From contig NC_037648.1 in assembly GCF_003254395.2 (NCBI RefSeq), forward strand, positions 7,064,135-7,128,134: 64,000 nt of DNA. Direction: 5' to 3'. The stretch is from Apis mellifera (Eukaryota; Arthropoda; Insecta; Hymenoptera; Apidae). The translations under genes were made by a program, and so were the position numbers. Numbering within the stretch: the first letter of the stretch is position 1; the number at the start of each line of letters is the position of its first letter. This document shows positions 35,201-49,146 of this stretch, one piece after another. The notes beneath the pieces were generated by a model, which had not been told where the DNA came from, made no database searches, and saw nothing but the letters and a program-made list of their open reading frames with translations.

Positions 35201-38200
35201 TTACATTAAAAAATTAAATTTTTTTAGCTTTTCCAAGAATCTTTTATGTAAACAATATGTTGTATGAGAATTTGTATCTACTTTTTCTATATCTACATCT
35301 TTTGAAATTTTGGAACTTTCACTATCTCTTGATTCAACTTTATTTCTGCAATTTAAAATATATAAATTTTTCATAAGAAATATAAAATTAAAAAATTATA
35401 TACACATGTTTTATTCTATGATTTTATTCAAAATACTTTGCTATCTTACTCAAAAATACTTGTTGTGTATTTCTCAGGTATTTTTTCAATTATTCCAGAT
35501 TGCATTATATCCCATGAAAGATCCATAATACTGGATATGCATAATAAATTGGTTATACTTTGTAATTTTTCATCAGAGTTTTCTTTATTTTTTTTTTGAC
35601 ATTCAATTTTGTCATTATCTTTAAAATCTGTTAATAAAAAAATAATATATTTAAAATGTTAAGAAATAGTAGTTAAGAGTATAAAATGTTAAGAAAAAGT
35701 ATAATTTATTAATATTTAGTAATATTTGTTAATATTTATTTATATTTGTACATACAATGAGAAGAAATATAAGAAATATAAGAAATATAAAAAAAATATA
35801 ATGTTCATGAAATAACTTATTTAAAATCATATGTAATATTTATAACATACATAGCATTTTTTTTTAAAATCATTTCATTTTGAAATTTTTAAATAAATTT
35901 ATTAATGTAAAAATTTAAATTTAAAAAATTCTTGAGAATAAATCATTTTTATTTCAAATACATTTTTTATATATTTTTTAAATTGATCTGATAAATAAAT
36001 TTTCTATTAAAATTTTAATATTACAAAAATTTTATTAAACTTTTGAAAAAAATAAAGAATACTATAATTAAATAGTAATATATAAAGATTTTAGATAATT
36101 ATACTATATTAGTATGAGTTAATTCATGCTACAAGTGAAATTCAAAAGATAAAATCTTAAAATAAAATAAATATCAAAAATAATAGAATAATAAAAATTG
36201 GAAATTTCGTTTTTGATAAAATTAAATTTTTTTAAAATAAAATAATATATTTTTTTATAGCATCAATTGATAAATTGACATTTTTTATAAAAAATATATC
36301 TATTTGTCCAAAAATCATTAATTTTAAATAGGAAATATTTTAATTTGAAATTTGTAAAATTTAATATATGAAAGAACATAAAAGATATTCTATTTTTCAT
36401 ATTATATATTTTTCGTAGCGTAAAAAATAGTAATATTTAATAAAATTTAACGAATCATTATCTTATATAATATATAAAAGCTGATTAACCAATACTATCA
36501 GGAATGCATATATAAACAAAATTTTATATAATAAATGTCTTTTTATATAATAAATAATCATTTTTGCAAATAACTATTGAAAATTAAAACCATTTCACAT
36601 GTATTGAAAATTCGTAAAATATTTAAATTTGTTATAAATACATATAATACATATTAATTTAAAAAAATTTTAATTATCAATACAAAATTTAGAGGAAAAA
36701 TAAAGCAGAGAAGATGGATTTTAGATTTAAAATTTTAGCTGTAAATATTTATTAGTTTCTGAAATATTAATAAATACTTTCAATATTCTATGATCTTGAA
36801 ACATTACATACATAGAAATTATATATATAATATATTGAATATATATATTTTTATTTGAATACTCAAAATACTCATTTATATATCAAATATTTTTGTCATC
36901 TGGAAATTAGTTTTTTTTTTTTGTACAAATCATTGTATTTAGCATTTAGTACGAATAAATATATTTAATTTCTTGAGAACAAATGAAATGCTATCGATTA
37001 CTTGATAATGATAAATACTATAATGATAATAATATAATGATTAATTTTCATTAGTAATATTTTTATAGATAGAATTCAATACAGAAAATTTTTATTAATA
37101 TTTCACAAACTAAAATATTCAATCTTCATCCTCTCTATTTCATTTCCTAAAAATTTCTTTTCATTTTAGTTGAATTATATTGATTGAATATCCTTAAAAA
37201 ATTGTCATTAAAATCCACGAGAGAGTTATACATCGACAAATTCACTCGTTATATTATATATTCATTTCAAAAAATTATGAAATTATTAAAAAAAATTATT
37301 ATAAATATAAATTAAGAAAATTGTATGCGATCAAAATGATAATTAACAAAATAAAATGAAATTTTTAAAATTCTTACTTTTGCAGCAAAGACATTGTGGA
37401 AGAATTAAGGTCACATTATATCCAGATGGCGGATTTTTGCCTTTTATTTGTTGTTCTTCTCGAGGATAAGGATCCAATAAATCGAAATAAATATTTGTAT
37501 TTTCGCTATTTTCTACATAATCACATAATTTTTCAAATGATTCTACTAATTTCGTGTCAGAAGTATCTGTTAAGTTATAAATTTCTGTCCAATGCGGATA
37601 ACAAATCGAAGAAACTTTGCTTAATGTTTTCTTTTTTACTAAGCACGTACATATTTCATCTTTACATGTACAATGACTGCTTTCTTTACTGATATTTCTA
37701 CAAATTGACAGAATACTGGATTTTGTAGAATTATTGCATATGATGTCTTCTTTTTCTATTATTTCTATTATTTTTTTAATTCTCTAAATATAAATTAATT
37801 TAATATTTATTATATATATTTGTTTGATATTCTTTTATATTTAATATTAATATAAATAATAACATAAATTTATATTATTTACTTTCACAGTATAATTTTT
37901 TAAAATATTACTTTATTTTTAATATAAATAAACATAAATTTAATTAAAATTAATTTTTTAAAATATATAAAGAAATTTTTTTAAAATAAAAAAAAATATA
38001 GATATAAATACTAATTCTTAACTCCTTGAATTTCTTTATGATATATTAAAAATCAGAAATTTTTAAATAAAAAAAGAGTAAAAATTATTTATAAGAAAAT
38101 TAAAGTAAATATTTTTATGTTAGGAGCTTATTTGATTTATCAACATTAAATGATTTCAATAATTTTTAATATTCAATAATATATATTGATAATTATTAAT

Positions 38201-39542
38201 AATATAAATTCAATGATTTCAATGATTTATAATTTATTTTAATATGTTAATATTGTTTCATATTTTAATTCGATATGAATTGATTCAATATTGAAACAAT
38301 ATCTTTTAAAATAATCATTATTCACATTCCTAGTTGTCTATTGCGATTGAAAGAAAAATCTAATCTAATCAATAATTTTAAAGATATTATTTTATGGATT
38401 TATTTTAAATTTAATTCATATTTTTATTAATGTATTAAAGCAAATGTATGCATTGTTTAGTAAGTATTTATATTTATTAGAAATATAACTAGTAGTAAAT
38501 ATTTTTATATTGAATTAATACTTTTAGTAAAATTTTAAATAAGTATGTACATTGAGTACCAATATGAGTATTGAGTATGTACAAAAGAAATCTTAAGAAA
38601 AATTTCGTTCGTGTCTATAAAAAAATAAATTTTTAACTTATCTAATATACATATGATTACCAACAATATATTAAAAAATCATTCAAAAATTAACTAAATT
38701 TTCCTTGCGTTATGTATTGATAATATTAACTATATTATTAAATTAATATTTTAATTCATACTATTATATTTTATTCTTTAATATTAATATATAAAATGTA
38801 TTTTTTGTATTAAAAATTAATTAATATATTTTAATATAAATAAACTTAGAAATATACATGTTAATTCCAAAAATATGAAAATATAATCAAATTTATATAT
38901 ATTTATAGTTTTGAAAGTACTTTAAAAAACTATTTAGAAAAGAAATATTAAATGTGAAATATCTTGATAAATACTCAAATATTGATTATTTTATTTTTTA
39001 ATAATAAACATTATTTATTTTAGTTAAGTCTATTTTCTATGCATCATTTTTTGTATAACTTTTTATAAAGAATTTATGTGATTATACTTATGTACCATTT
39101 TTCATTTCATTTTATTAATATCAATAAAATATATTGATATAATTTATACATAAATCAGAAATTTGTGAATATATATATATTCAATAATTTTTGTTAACAT
39201 ATTATTTTACATTAAAATCGTTTCTTTCGTTTGATGCAATTAAAATTATAAATAATATTTAAGAGTAATAATCTTAATCGATATATTATGCAATAATAAT
39301 TTGTATTTTAAAAAGTATATATTTTTAAAAGTATTTTAAATAATCGATTATATATTTACCGATTCTTTCTTTGACCATTTATCTATCTTCGTACATGGTA
39401 AAGGAAATCCAAGATTTGTATTACGTGGTGAATCAAGAAAATATTTATTATCATTTTTTTGAAGATTAATTGCTCCACTATATCTTGTTGTATCATATGC
39501 TGGTATAGGATTGATATTTTTTGCAGTAAAATTTGTTAACAT
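35201..39542 (-). CDS. Unrecognised protein, 303 aa, four exons
   Basis: Exons 39360-39542, 37378-37783, 35450-35627 and 35201-35345 join in phases 0, 1, 2 with GTAAA/GTAAGA donors and TTTAG/AACAG/TGCAG acceptors. The first exon carries a composed, conserved-looking segment (NPIPAYDTTRYSGAINL, then NTNLGFPLPCTKIDKW). Exon 2 begins with a helix RIKKIIEIIEKED, then cysteine-rich SSHCTCKDEICTCLVKKK, a tract ending in the tyrosine/proline-rich LLDPYPREEQQ, and PPSGYNVTLILPQCLCCK. Exons 3-4 are acidic and Lys-rich. No signal peptide or membrane segment is seen. I do not recognise the family. The gene lies between the dead ATAD5 copy and intact ATAD5, within the interval separating the two duplicated segments. 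Confidence 0.7.
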
Positions 39543-41189
39543 TTCCTTAATTATAATGTCTTTAATGTTGCATTATGTTGTATATAGTTTCTTTATAAAA
39601 TCATTTTATAGTTAATAATTATTTATTAAAAATTATATATTAGAATGTTATTAAATTTAATATTATCAAGAGATTTGTAAAAATATTTAATTAAATTGTT
39701 ACCGTTAAAATATTTCTTGTTTTAGTTTTAAAAAACCAAAACTTAGATAAAATTAAACGATAAAAATTAGAAATTTTACATTGTTTTAAAAATTTGAAAT
39801 TAATATTTGCTTAAAATTAAGAAATTTATATATTATTATAATGATTTAACATCTTATTTATTGATAAAAAAATTTCTGTAAAATTTATTGGAAAATTTGT
39901 TTAATTTACATGTACGATGACAGAAAATAATGAATTGAAATGAATATGAAAAATATAAAATCGATATTATAATACTACTATTTCAGACTAAATATGATTA
40001 CACATATATTTATATTTATAAATATTCATTATTTTCAATTTAATAGAATTATTTATATAATATTACAAAATATTATATACCAGAATTTTCTAATATATAT
40101 TTTTTAGAATTTTACATTTTAATATTTTTAAGAAATTTTGTAAATGAAATAATGATTTTTGAAATTTAAAATTTTCATGAAATTTCAATTCTAGAAATTT
40201 TAAAATTTCTAGATTGTTTTATAAATCTTCTTAATTAAACATTCTATCATCATATCATCATATGATACATTGTTGGAAAATGTATCAAATATTCAATATA
40301 GTTTGTGCGGTTGCAAATATTTTATTCAAAAGTATAACTCAAATTATAAAAATATATTTTTCTTAGAAAAAGATTATTTTACTATTATTTTACTATAATA
40401 TAATTAATACATAGATAATAAATATGAAACTAATGTCATAGTTATAATGCATTTTAGATATTATATCGGCATTTATTCGATCATTCAAAAATTATTTTAT
40501 ATTTATTTTTATATTTTATTTTCGCATTTCTGAGAAATGCCCATCGCTATAAATTAATATATGAAAATAGTTTTGTGATCAATTCATTTATTATTTTATA
40601 TTGATCTTCCTTAACTGATTTCTTATTTTAATAATAAGATAAAAGCTTTTTTAAAAAAATTGTAATAAAATGAAAAAATTAGAAAAAGTTACAATATTAT
40701 CAAAATATAATTAAAGAAAAATTAAAAAAAAGAGAAAGAATAGAAAGGAAGAAAAGAGAAAGAATAGAAAGAAAAATTATAACTAAAGGAAAATAATAAT
40801 TATATATTTTCTTTTTAACAATGCTATTTATCTAATAGGTTAATATGATGAATCTAATATTATAATGCAGTTTCAATCGATTAATCATTATGAAAAAAAT
40901 GATGTAATTTTTGGTATTACAAATATGTATATATATTATTCGATTGTATAATTCGATTATATTACTAATTAATTGATATAATAATCTTAATTTAATGTTT
41001 CTTTTTTTATCTTTAATTAAATCTTAAATTTTAAATTATTTGAAATCTCTATAAGATTTGTTTTTGCTATACAATCATCTATAATATTTATATATTTATA
41101 TTTATAAATTAATATGTTATAATAAATTATAATTTTTATTCTAAATTTTAAAATTATAATTTTTTAAAGAATTGAGATATATAAATAAG

Positions 41190-41230
<41 letters not shown>

Positions 41231-43454
41231 CTAAATATATTTGATTCAGTAATTAATATACTTAAAGAATATACTTATAATTATACTTATCTTTAATTAT
41301 TTGTTTTATTATTTGTAAAATTTATTTGTTTAATTATTTGTTTTAATAAATTGATTTGTTATAAATTATAAAAATAGCATAATCATATAATATAATTCAA
41401 ATTTCAAATTATATTTACATTTTGAATCGATAACACTTATGCGAAAGAGTGATGTTAAATTGAATTTTAAATTTGACTTAAGTCTTTAGAGATTTATAAT
41501 GATAATAAACTCAATAAACTCTCAATAAGCCAAAATCATATTAATTTATCATTATAATAATTATATAAAATAAAACTTTTTTTTAATGAATTACTATATG
41601 CTTTACGATATTTTTGGATTTTTATTTGTTGAAATTTATGAAAATTTTTAAATTAGATCAGTTGATTTTCATTTATAAATGTTTTATTAATTAATTAATT
41701 TAGTTAAACAGTCAGTATCTTCATAATTTGAATTTTAATATATGATGAAATAATTTTAAAAAAAAACTTTTAGAAAAAGATAAAATTTTTTGTTATATAT
41801 ATAGAATGAGAATATTATATATAAAGAGTAATATAGAGAATGTTATATATATTATATTGTTGTTTTATTTAAAATGGAAAACTTTGTTTACTTGTTTATT
41901 TTGTATTTTTATAGTTTTTGAAGAGCATTTAGGGAATAAAAATATTTAGGGAATAAGAAAATTAAAAATTATAGGGAATAAGAATTTTTCTTAATTGTAT
42001 ATTTTAGAATGATTTAATATAGAATTTAATATTATACATTTTATAATAAATACGAATGCGAATTGATACTTTTGTCATTTTAATATCTAATACAATTATT
42101 TATAAGCAAATAATGTATTCAATAATTCAGTGTATTATAACCGAAAAAATAATTATTTCATAATATATTGTATAATAGAATCCTTGTATTTGTAGAGGAT
42201 TAATTTGATTAATAACAAAATGATTGATAATAAATCTTATTATATATATATATTTTATTTATTACATAAAATTGTATGTGAAATTTTACTTGCTTATTAG
42301 TTTTTTTATTAAGTTTTTTTATAACTAGAATTAAATTTATTATTATTTATTATTATTTTTATTATTATTGGTTACATATAATAAATCAATTTCTGAATCA
42401 TAAATAAGTGAAATAGCGAATATTAAATCCGCGAATAAGAAAAAATATTAAAAAATATAAAAGACATTTTTAATTTTAGACATCGAAAAAAATATTAAAA
42501 TTAATAATAAAAATATTGAATAATTTTTACTTCTCAAGTTATATGTAAACAATTTAATTTTGGCCGATACTGATGTTGTATCACAACATAGCTCACTGAG
42601 CATGTGGAAAGTTTAAAAAAAATGCGTTTACATTATTTTAAAAGTAAAAAATAAAAAATATATTATTAAAAGTATCATAAAATAAAAAACACTGATTAAT
42701 AATAAATATATCTTTTATTCATATACTTAGTTTAAAACCAATCACCATAATAGATGATAGATCAAATAGATCATAATCTGTCATTTTAATAAATGATTTA
42801 AGGCATTATGTGTAATATAATTTTACATAATTCTATACATTCACACTTTGAAAAGAGTTATATAATATAATTATTTTTTACTTAATTATTATTATAATAT
42901 TATTAATATAAAACATTTAAACATATTTTTTTGAAATATATTAAAAATTTATATGACGAATAATCTCTAATTCATTTTTTTTAAAATGAGAGATCAAATG
43001 ATATATGGAATATTAATATATTCATAGAATATCATTTGGAGAATTTATTAAATAGAAACAAACACAAAAGTTAATATATAAAAATATTAATTGAAACATT
43101 TTTTTTATTAAGTTATAAATGATTAAAATTTGTAAATAAAGCGAGATAAAGACAGAATGAGACAGTTCAATTTCTGTCATATTTCGCTGTTTTCAACTCA
43201 CTTCATCTAATTCAATTGTTTAAAATAAATAAATTTTAATTAACATTTTTGTATATTAACTTTTGTTTTATGTTATCTTGGCTTCTAAAATTTAAACGAT
43301 TTTCTATGAACATATTAACACTATAATTTTAATAATTCCTGTAATATTTTTTTATGATATTTTTTAAAAATATGCTTAAAAATATTTGCACTATTTACGA
43401 ATTTTTATAACATGTCTAATATAAAGAAATGTTTATAATGTATTAATATTATTT
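39543..43454. other. AT-rich region between the unknown gene and ATAD5
   Basis: No coding exon seen. It contains an (AT)n run (41191-41228), two adjacent small hairpins (42573-42601), and from about 42660 the 3' flank of ATAD5 that is shared with the duplicated copy at 31770. Confidence 0.5.
41191..41228. repeat. (AT)n microsatellite
   Basis: Uninterrupted TA run in intergenic DNA, flanked on both sides by AAGC-TATATA / TATATA-AGCTAA. Confidence 0.9.
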
Positions 43455-46170
43455 TTATTCATTATCAATTTCGTCATACATTACTTTGCATGCTGCTGCT
43501 AAAACATTAGATTTGAAAAATGTAGATGATGCTTTCAAATTATGAAGATAATGAAAGAAACGATTTCCTCTTTTATTATTACTATTAGCTCTCAATTCTT
43601 CAGCTCTACATATTGTTCTCACAGATGGAAGATAATCTGTAGCTATAATTTGACGATCAAGCAATAATGATGTCGTATGAGATAAAGTTATATTTAGTCC
43701 TTTACTTAATTGTTTTCGTAACATAATATTATTTTGATACTGTATTTCATTGTAGCCAAATAATTGATCTTTGTTTATAATTTGATTACCTATCCATTCA
43801 GCTATTTCTGAACAAATATTATTGGAAGCTGAATATTGAGCACTATTTTCAACTAAAGATAAATTGGAATGTATTTTTATTTGCTCTAAATTTAATGCAG
43901 AATCTTCTATATCAATTAAAGATGACAATAAAGCTATATTATCTAATTTTTTTGCTATATCGAGTAACATAATTTTATCACCAATCGTTTTTTCATTATT
44001 TATCATTTTTTCTCTTTTTTTTTTATAATTATTTTCTTTAATTACTGGCTTATATATGTAATATTTCATCTTTCGCCAAAATGAATCTTTAAAATTTATA
44101 GTTTGTTTTAATATTCGTGGTGGACCAGACAATAATATATATTGTAATTGTAATATAGCTTTACGTAAATCTCCATACTGCAATAATTCCTGTAAAAGAA
44201 AATAAATATTTGCGTTTTTTATAATATTTACCATATGATATTAAATTACGTTATATTAGATTTTTATTAAATTTTTAAAAAATCTTTAAAAAAAATATTT
44301 AAAACAATGTTTAATTTTGGATGAATTTTTTTCAATTAGTTTAATTGCATAACTTACCGCTATACAATTAGGAGGAAGTCTATAACCGCTTTCTGCTAAT
44401 GAAATTAATTCTAGTAAAATAGAAACTCTATCATTAAGAACATCTTTAAAATAAATCCTATTTTGTTGAGGTGCCATTTTATTCAAATGTGGACAAATAT
44501 CTCTACATGTCATAACAATTGGTCGTTTCGAATTTGATACTAATTGATATGTAGCAGAAATAAATCCTTCATCTTCTTCAAATATAATATCAACATCATC
44601 TATAAGAATGAGTGAATTTTGTGGTATTTTTGGGGGAATTATTCCATTTGAAACTGAATTGCAGAAAATAGATGTTCTTTCATCTTTTTTAATTCGATGT
44701 GATTTAGTTGCTTCTTCTAATTCTTTTGAAAGTCTTTTTCCAGTCCTTTTAGATGATGCATTCAATTCTAATACACTAAAGATACAAAAAAAGTTTTTTC
44801 ATTATTATTAAATATATAAGATTAATTAAATCTTTTAATACTTACGTATAACCAAATTCATTTGCTATTGCATAAACACTTGCAGTTTTACCACATCCAT
44901 ATGGTCCTAATAATATTGCTACTTGATTATTTTCATTAATTTTTGATCGACTATTATCAGACGAATAAAATTCATCTTCACTGCTGATATCTTCATTTGT
45001 AAAAGTTGCTTTCCATCCAAGTAACCATTCCTTTAATTTTATTATTGCTTCTTCATTTCCAATTACTTCACAAGAACTTTTTGGTCTATATTTATAAGTC
45101 CAATTATAACATTCAAATTGATCTACTTTTGTTTTATATCCCATTGTCCCTTTATTCTCTAATTGTTTATTTTTTCTAGTTCTTGTAGCTGATACTGATA
45201 TCTTGGGCTTTTCCTTAACAATATGTGAAATAACATTCCACATATCTTTTACATTTGTACAATGTTTTTCTAAATCTATTAAGGCTTCTTGAACCTTTGG
45301 TTTATTAATTTTTTCTAATGTTTTTAATTCCTTTTTGGAAAAATCTATGATATGTTTAAAGTGATTTAAATTTATATTTGGAATGTAATTCCTATGCACT
45401 TTCTGTGGAATATGAAAAATATTATTTTCATTCCATAATACATTGTTTGATTGTGTAATATGACTTATAAGAGGAAATGGTAATGTATCATGAACATTTA
45501 TTTTTTTGTTTGCATTTTTATTATTGTTATCAATTACATCTGGTTGTAAAAACAACCGACGAGCTGCTATTATTTCTGGATCTGGTTTTTTTCGTTTTGT
45601 AAATAAAGGAGCTAATTTATCAGATGTTTTTCTCTTTAAATTATTATTGGCAATAATTTTGTAATTATTATCATAATTCTGTTCATTTTCCATAATATTT
45701 TTTAAATTAGAATTATGATATTTATATAAATTTTTATCTTCTGTCAATGTCCATTCATGTTTATCAAAGTTAATTAATTTCTGTTTATTTTCATTATGGC
45801 TATTATTTAAACATTTATTATTGTTCACTATATAATTGTGCTTTGAATTTTTCAATTGATCATTTTTTACTTTCAATTTCGTATGTACATTTGTTTGCTT
45901 TGATATTTCTTTATTTTTTTCTTTTAATGAATTTTCCAAATTTATATTTTTACTTGATTTAAAATTTTTATGTTTTTCTTTATTTAATACAATTTTTGTC
46001 TTTGGTGAAAATATTTTTTCTTCATCACTACTTCCATCTGCTTGAAAAAAAAAAATAATTGGTAAAAAACAAATATAATTAATAAACATATATGAAATAA
46101 AATATGAGAAAAAAAAAATCAGCGATCAAAGTGTAAAAATTCATTGCCATCAACCAAAATATTAGAATTT
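42660..46170. repeat. Parental segment of the ATAD5 direct duplication
   Basis: Portion of the ATAD5 locus that is paralogous and collinear with 31770-34880, in the same orientation and about 11 kb away. Flank similarity extends past the ATAD5 stop to around 42660 (for example ATCACCAT and TCATTTTAATAAAT in both copies), and on the other side to about 46170 in intron 2 (AAAACAAATA, GTAAAAATTCATTG versus ATAAAAATTCATTG). Confidence 0.8.
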
Positions 46171-47302
46171 GGGAGACTTATATATATTTTTTCTCATCAT
46201 ATATATTTCTTTAGATCTTTTATATTTTTAAGAATTAAAATTAATATCTTTACTACTTTTAAGGTACCTGATATATTTTCATTTTTATGAGTTTGAAGTT
46301 TGATTCTTAATGACCATCTATGTTTATTATGTTGTTGTTCAATATTTTGATTTTTTTCCTTATTATTTGATACATCAATGTTTTCAGATTCAATGACTTG
46401 AATATCATCTATTTCAGAAAATTCTGATTTATTTTTTTTACTTGATAATATTTCATTATTTAACTTTGATTTATATAATCCATGTCTAATAGTGTTTTCT
46501 ATATGTACATCAGCTTTTACTACAAGAGTAGATACATTTGCCATATTTGTATGTACCAAATTAACAGGAGTTTTGCTATAAAAATAAAAATAAATCTTAA
46601 AAATAATTCATAGTTCATTTTTAAATATAAATTATTAATTTTTTACCTGAAATAATTTAATAAATTACTAGTTTGTTGTTTATGATTTAAAATAGTTGTA
46701 TTTGTATTATTATCTTTTTTCTCTTCTCTTTTTGGTTTTACATGATTTTGTGTTATTCTTTCTATCTTTTCACTTTCTTTTATATCGGCAACCTTCCTTT
46801 TAGAATATTTTTTATCATTGCTATTATTTGTATTTATATCTTTATTGATATTTGTTTTATCATTTGATTCTTTTTTATATTTTTTGTTACTGGTTAAACA
46901 AGTTTTAAAATTTCTTTCTTTTCTTTTCTTTTCATTTTTGATATTATAATTATTTGTTTGCAAATCTATATCACATGTATGATTTATTGTTTCATTGTGT
47001 TCAAAATGATTTTGAAAACTTTCAGAAAGAGAATAATTTTTGGATGTTTCATATAAATTTTTGTTTTCATTATTTAACTTAGAAAATGGACTAGGTGTTT
47101 TATCAATCATATCACTGCTACTTTCTATAATGTCACATACTCTTTCTTTTGATTTCGTTCGAGATATTTTAATTTTTACACGATTGCGCTTTTTTTTTGA
47201 ATTTTTATATTTCGTTTCTTCTTTTGTATCATCATTAGAATATATCGATATATTATTATTAGATTGTACAGTATTTTCAAAATACTGTGTAATATTTTTC
47301 AT
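43455..47302 (-). CDS. ATAD5: ATAD5/Elg1, large subunit of the PCNA-unloading RFC-like complex
   Basis: AAA+ subunit that replaces RFC1 in the Elg1 complex and removes PCNA from chromatin after replication. Exons 46647-47302, 46268-46575, 44846-46040, 44358-44775 and 43455-44189 (phases 2, 1, 2, 0) give 1103 aa, shorter than vertebrate ATAD5 (about 1840) because the disordered N-terminal half is reduced. Residues 1-8, MKNITQYF, look like an N-terminal PIP-box. YKYRPKSSCEVIGNEEAI opens the AAA domain, Walker A GPYGCGKT lies at about 700-707, LELNASSKRTGK follows, and Walker B LILIDDVD is at about 775-782. RPIVMTCRD and a helical C-terminal collar follow. The N-terminal third is very rich in N and K. 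An E2F-like site lies about 100 bp upstream. Divergent from ALG1. Confidence 0.93.
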
Positions 47303-49146
47303 CCTTCATTACTACATGAGACTTTAAAAATGTTAAAATGGCGATAAAAGTATAATTGATATAGATAATATTTATTATTTACTCATAGTAGAATGAGATT
47401 TTGGCGCCACAATACAATGTATAAATACATTAAATATTGTTATGAATTTCATTATAGTGTTATTGCTATCTATTTATTCTAGGGTTTTTTCAGATATATT
47501 ATTAAATTTTAATATTCCAATTTAGTTATTTTTGTTTCTTTTTTATTTTTATTTTCTTGAAAGTTTGAAATAAATTTTTATATAGATTTTTTTCATATAT
47601 AAATTTCAAAAATAACGATCTGGATTAAATTTTTAATTAAAGAATTATAATTTTTTGAACTTGTTTTTATATTTTTTATAGTCTTTAATATGTATAAAAT
47701 TGATTATCTTTGATATATAATTGATTATCCTAATTAATAATTATCAAAATTTGTTAATTTAAAAATTATATTATATTTTCATTTTTAGTATTTTTTAACT
47801 ATATGATGCCATTTTGAATTTTTATTCGATTCTCTAATCAGATTGGAAGATAGTATGAAGATGTGCATCAAATTCAAATTGTCTTTCGGTTAAAGAATAC
47901 AAATTGTATCGAAGTCTAACATTTTTTAATTTTCTTATTAAAATTTATAGAATAATAAAAAAAATCCAAAATTTTTAGTATTCAAAATTAACATATTTAA
48001 TTATTCAATTTCTAATTTTAATTATTATTGTTTCATTGTGTTCAAAAACATTTTTTGTATTTTTTAAAATATTAAATATATAATATATATATATATATAA
48101 TAAGTTTAATAATTGTTAGTAATAATATACAGTATTATCATACTGTATATTTTCATTTTATATGTTTCTAATACTAAATATAAATAATAAATTGAAAAAA
48201 TAAGAAGTATAGTTACATGTAATGGATACATAGAATAATTAAAAAATTTTTTATGAAAATTTTTTGTTTTTTATTATTTATTATATAAATTATTGTTTCA
48301 TCGTGTTCAATAGTTTTTTAATATTAGATTTTAATACTTTAATATCCATAATTCTATACTTTTCAAATTAATAAAATGTCAATTTAAGAGTTATGTGATT
48401 AATTTTAAAAACAAAAAATATAAAAACATGTTGATACTTGATATATAATGATTGTTAATATGCATGTAAAAATGTGTAATTTTAATTTAAATTAAGTTTA
48501 ATATTATATATTGTATGTTTGTTCTTACATAAGTTATTGTTTGATTTTTTAATCTCATAAAATATTGAAATAGTCCATTTGTTTTTAATAATTTTTAATA
48601 ATTAAATTAATTTTTATACTTTAAAAAAAACTTGTAATTTAGATTTAATTGAAATTATACTGAATTTTAATAATATTTATATTTTTATTTATATTTATAT
48701 AATAATATTTTTTTGAAAAAATATATACGATTAAATAAATTAGGATTTTTAATTGAATTTTTATATATAATGTTTTTTTGTTTTATTATAATAAATTTTA
48801 ATAAATCAATTTTTTAATAATATTTTGATTGATAATTCATATTATTTTTGATTACGATTTCTTTAAAATGAATATTTTGTTATCATAAATTTTTATTAAA
48901 CAAATTATATAATTTGCATAATAATATTATTATAATATTATTTGCATATAATATAATAAAACATTATTATGCTTTCTATAAAAATTTTTATGATAGCTGT
49001 TTAAGTTGAACCAAATATAGGCGAATACACAAAAATACCGATATTTTACTAGCCAATAATCAATAATATTTGTCATTTTAATTTGATCTCTATATTTTCA
49101 CTTCTAATTTCTATTAATAACTCATTGAATAATATATCACTTTAAA
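47303..49146. other. Divergent intergenic region ATAD5/ALG1
   Basis: No exon supported. It includes an E2F-like element near the ATAD5 start and two short matches (48024-48047 and 48290-48310) to a 23-nt stretch inside ATAD5 exon 1 (46983-47005). Confidence 0.5.
47399..47409. promoter_or_regulatory. E2F-like site upstream of ATAD5
   Basis: TTTTGGCGCCA, containing the palindrome TGGCGCCA, lies about 97 bp upstream of the ATAD5 ATG. It matches the E2F consensus TTTSGCGC and is one of very few GC-only hexamers in this AT-rich DNA. Replication genes such as clamp loaders are classical E2F targets. Site is seen; regulation is inference. Confidence 0.5.
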
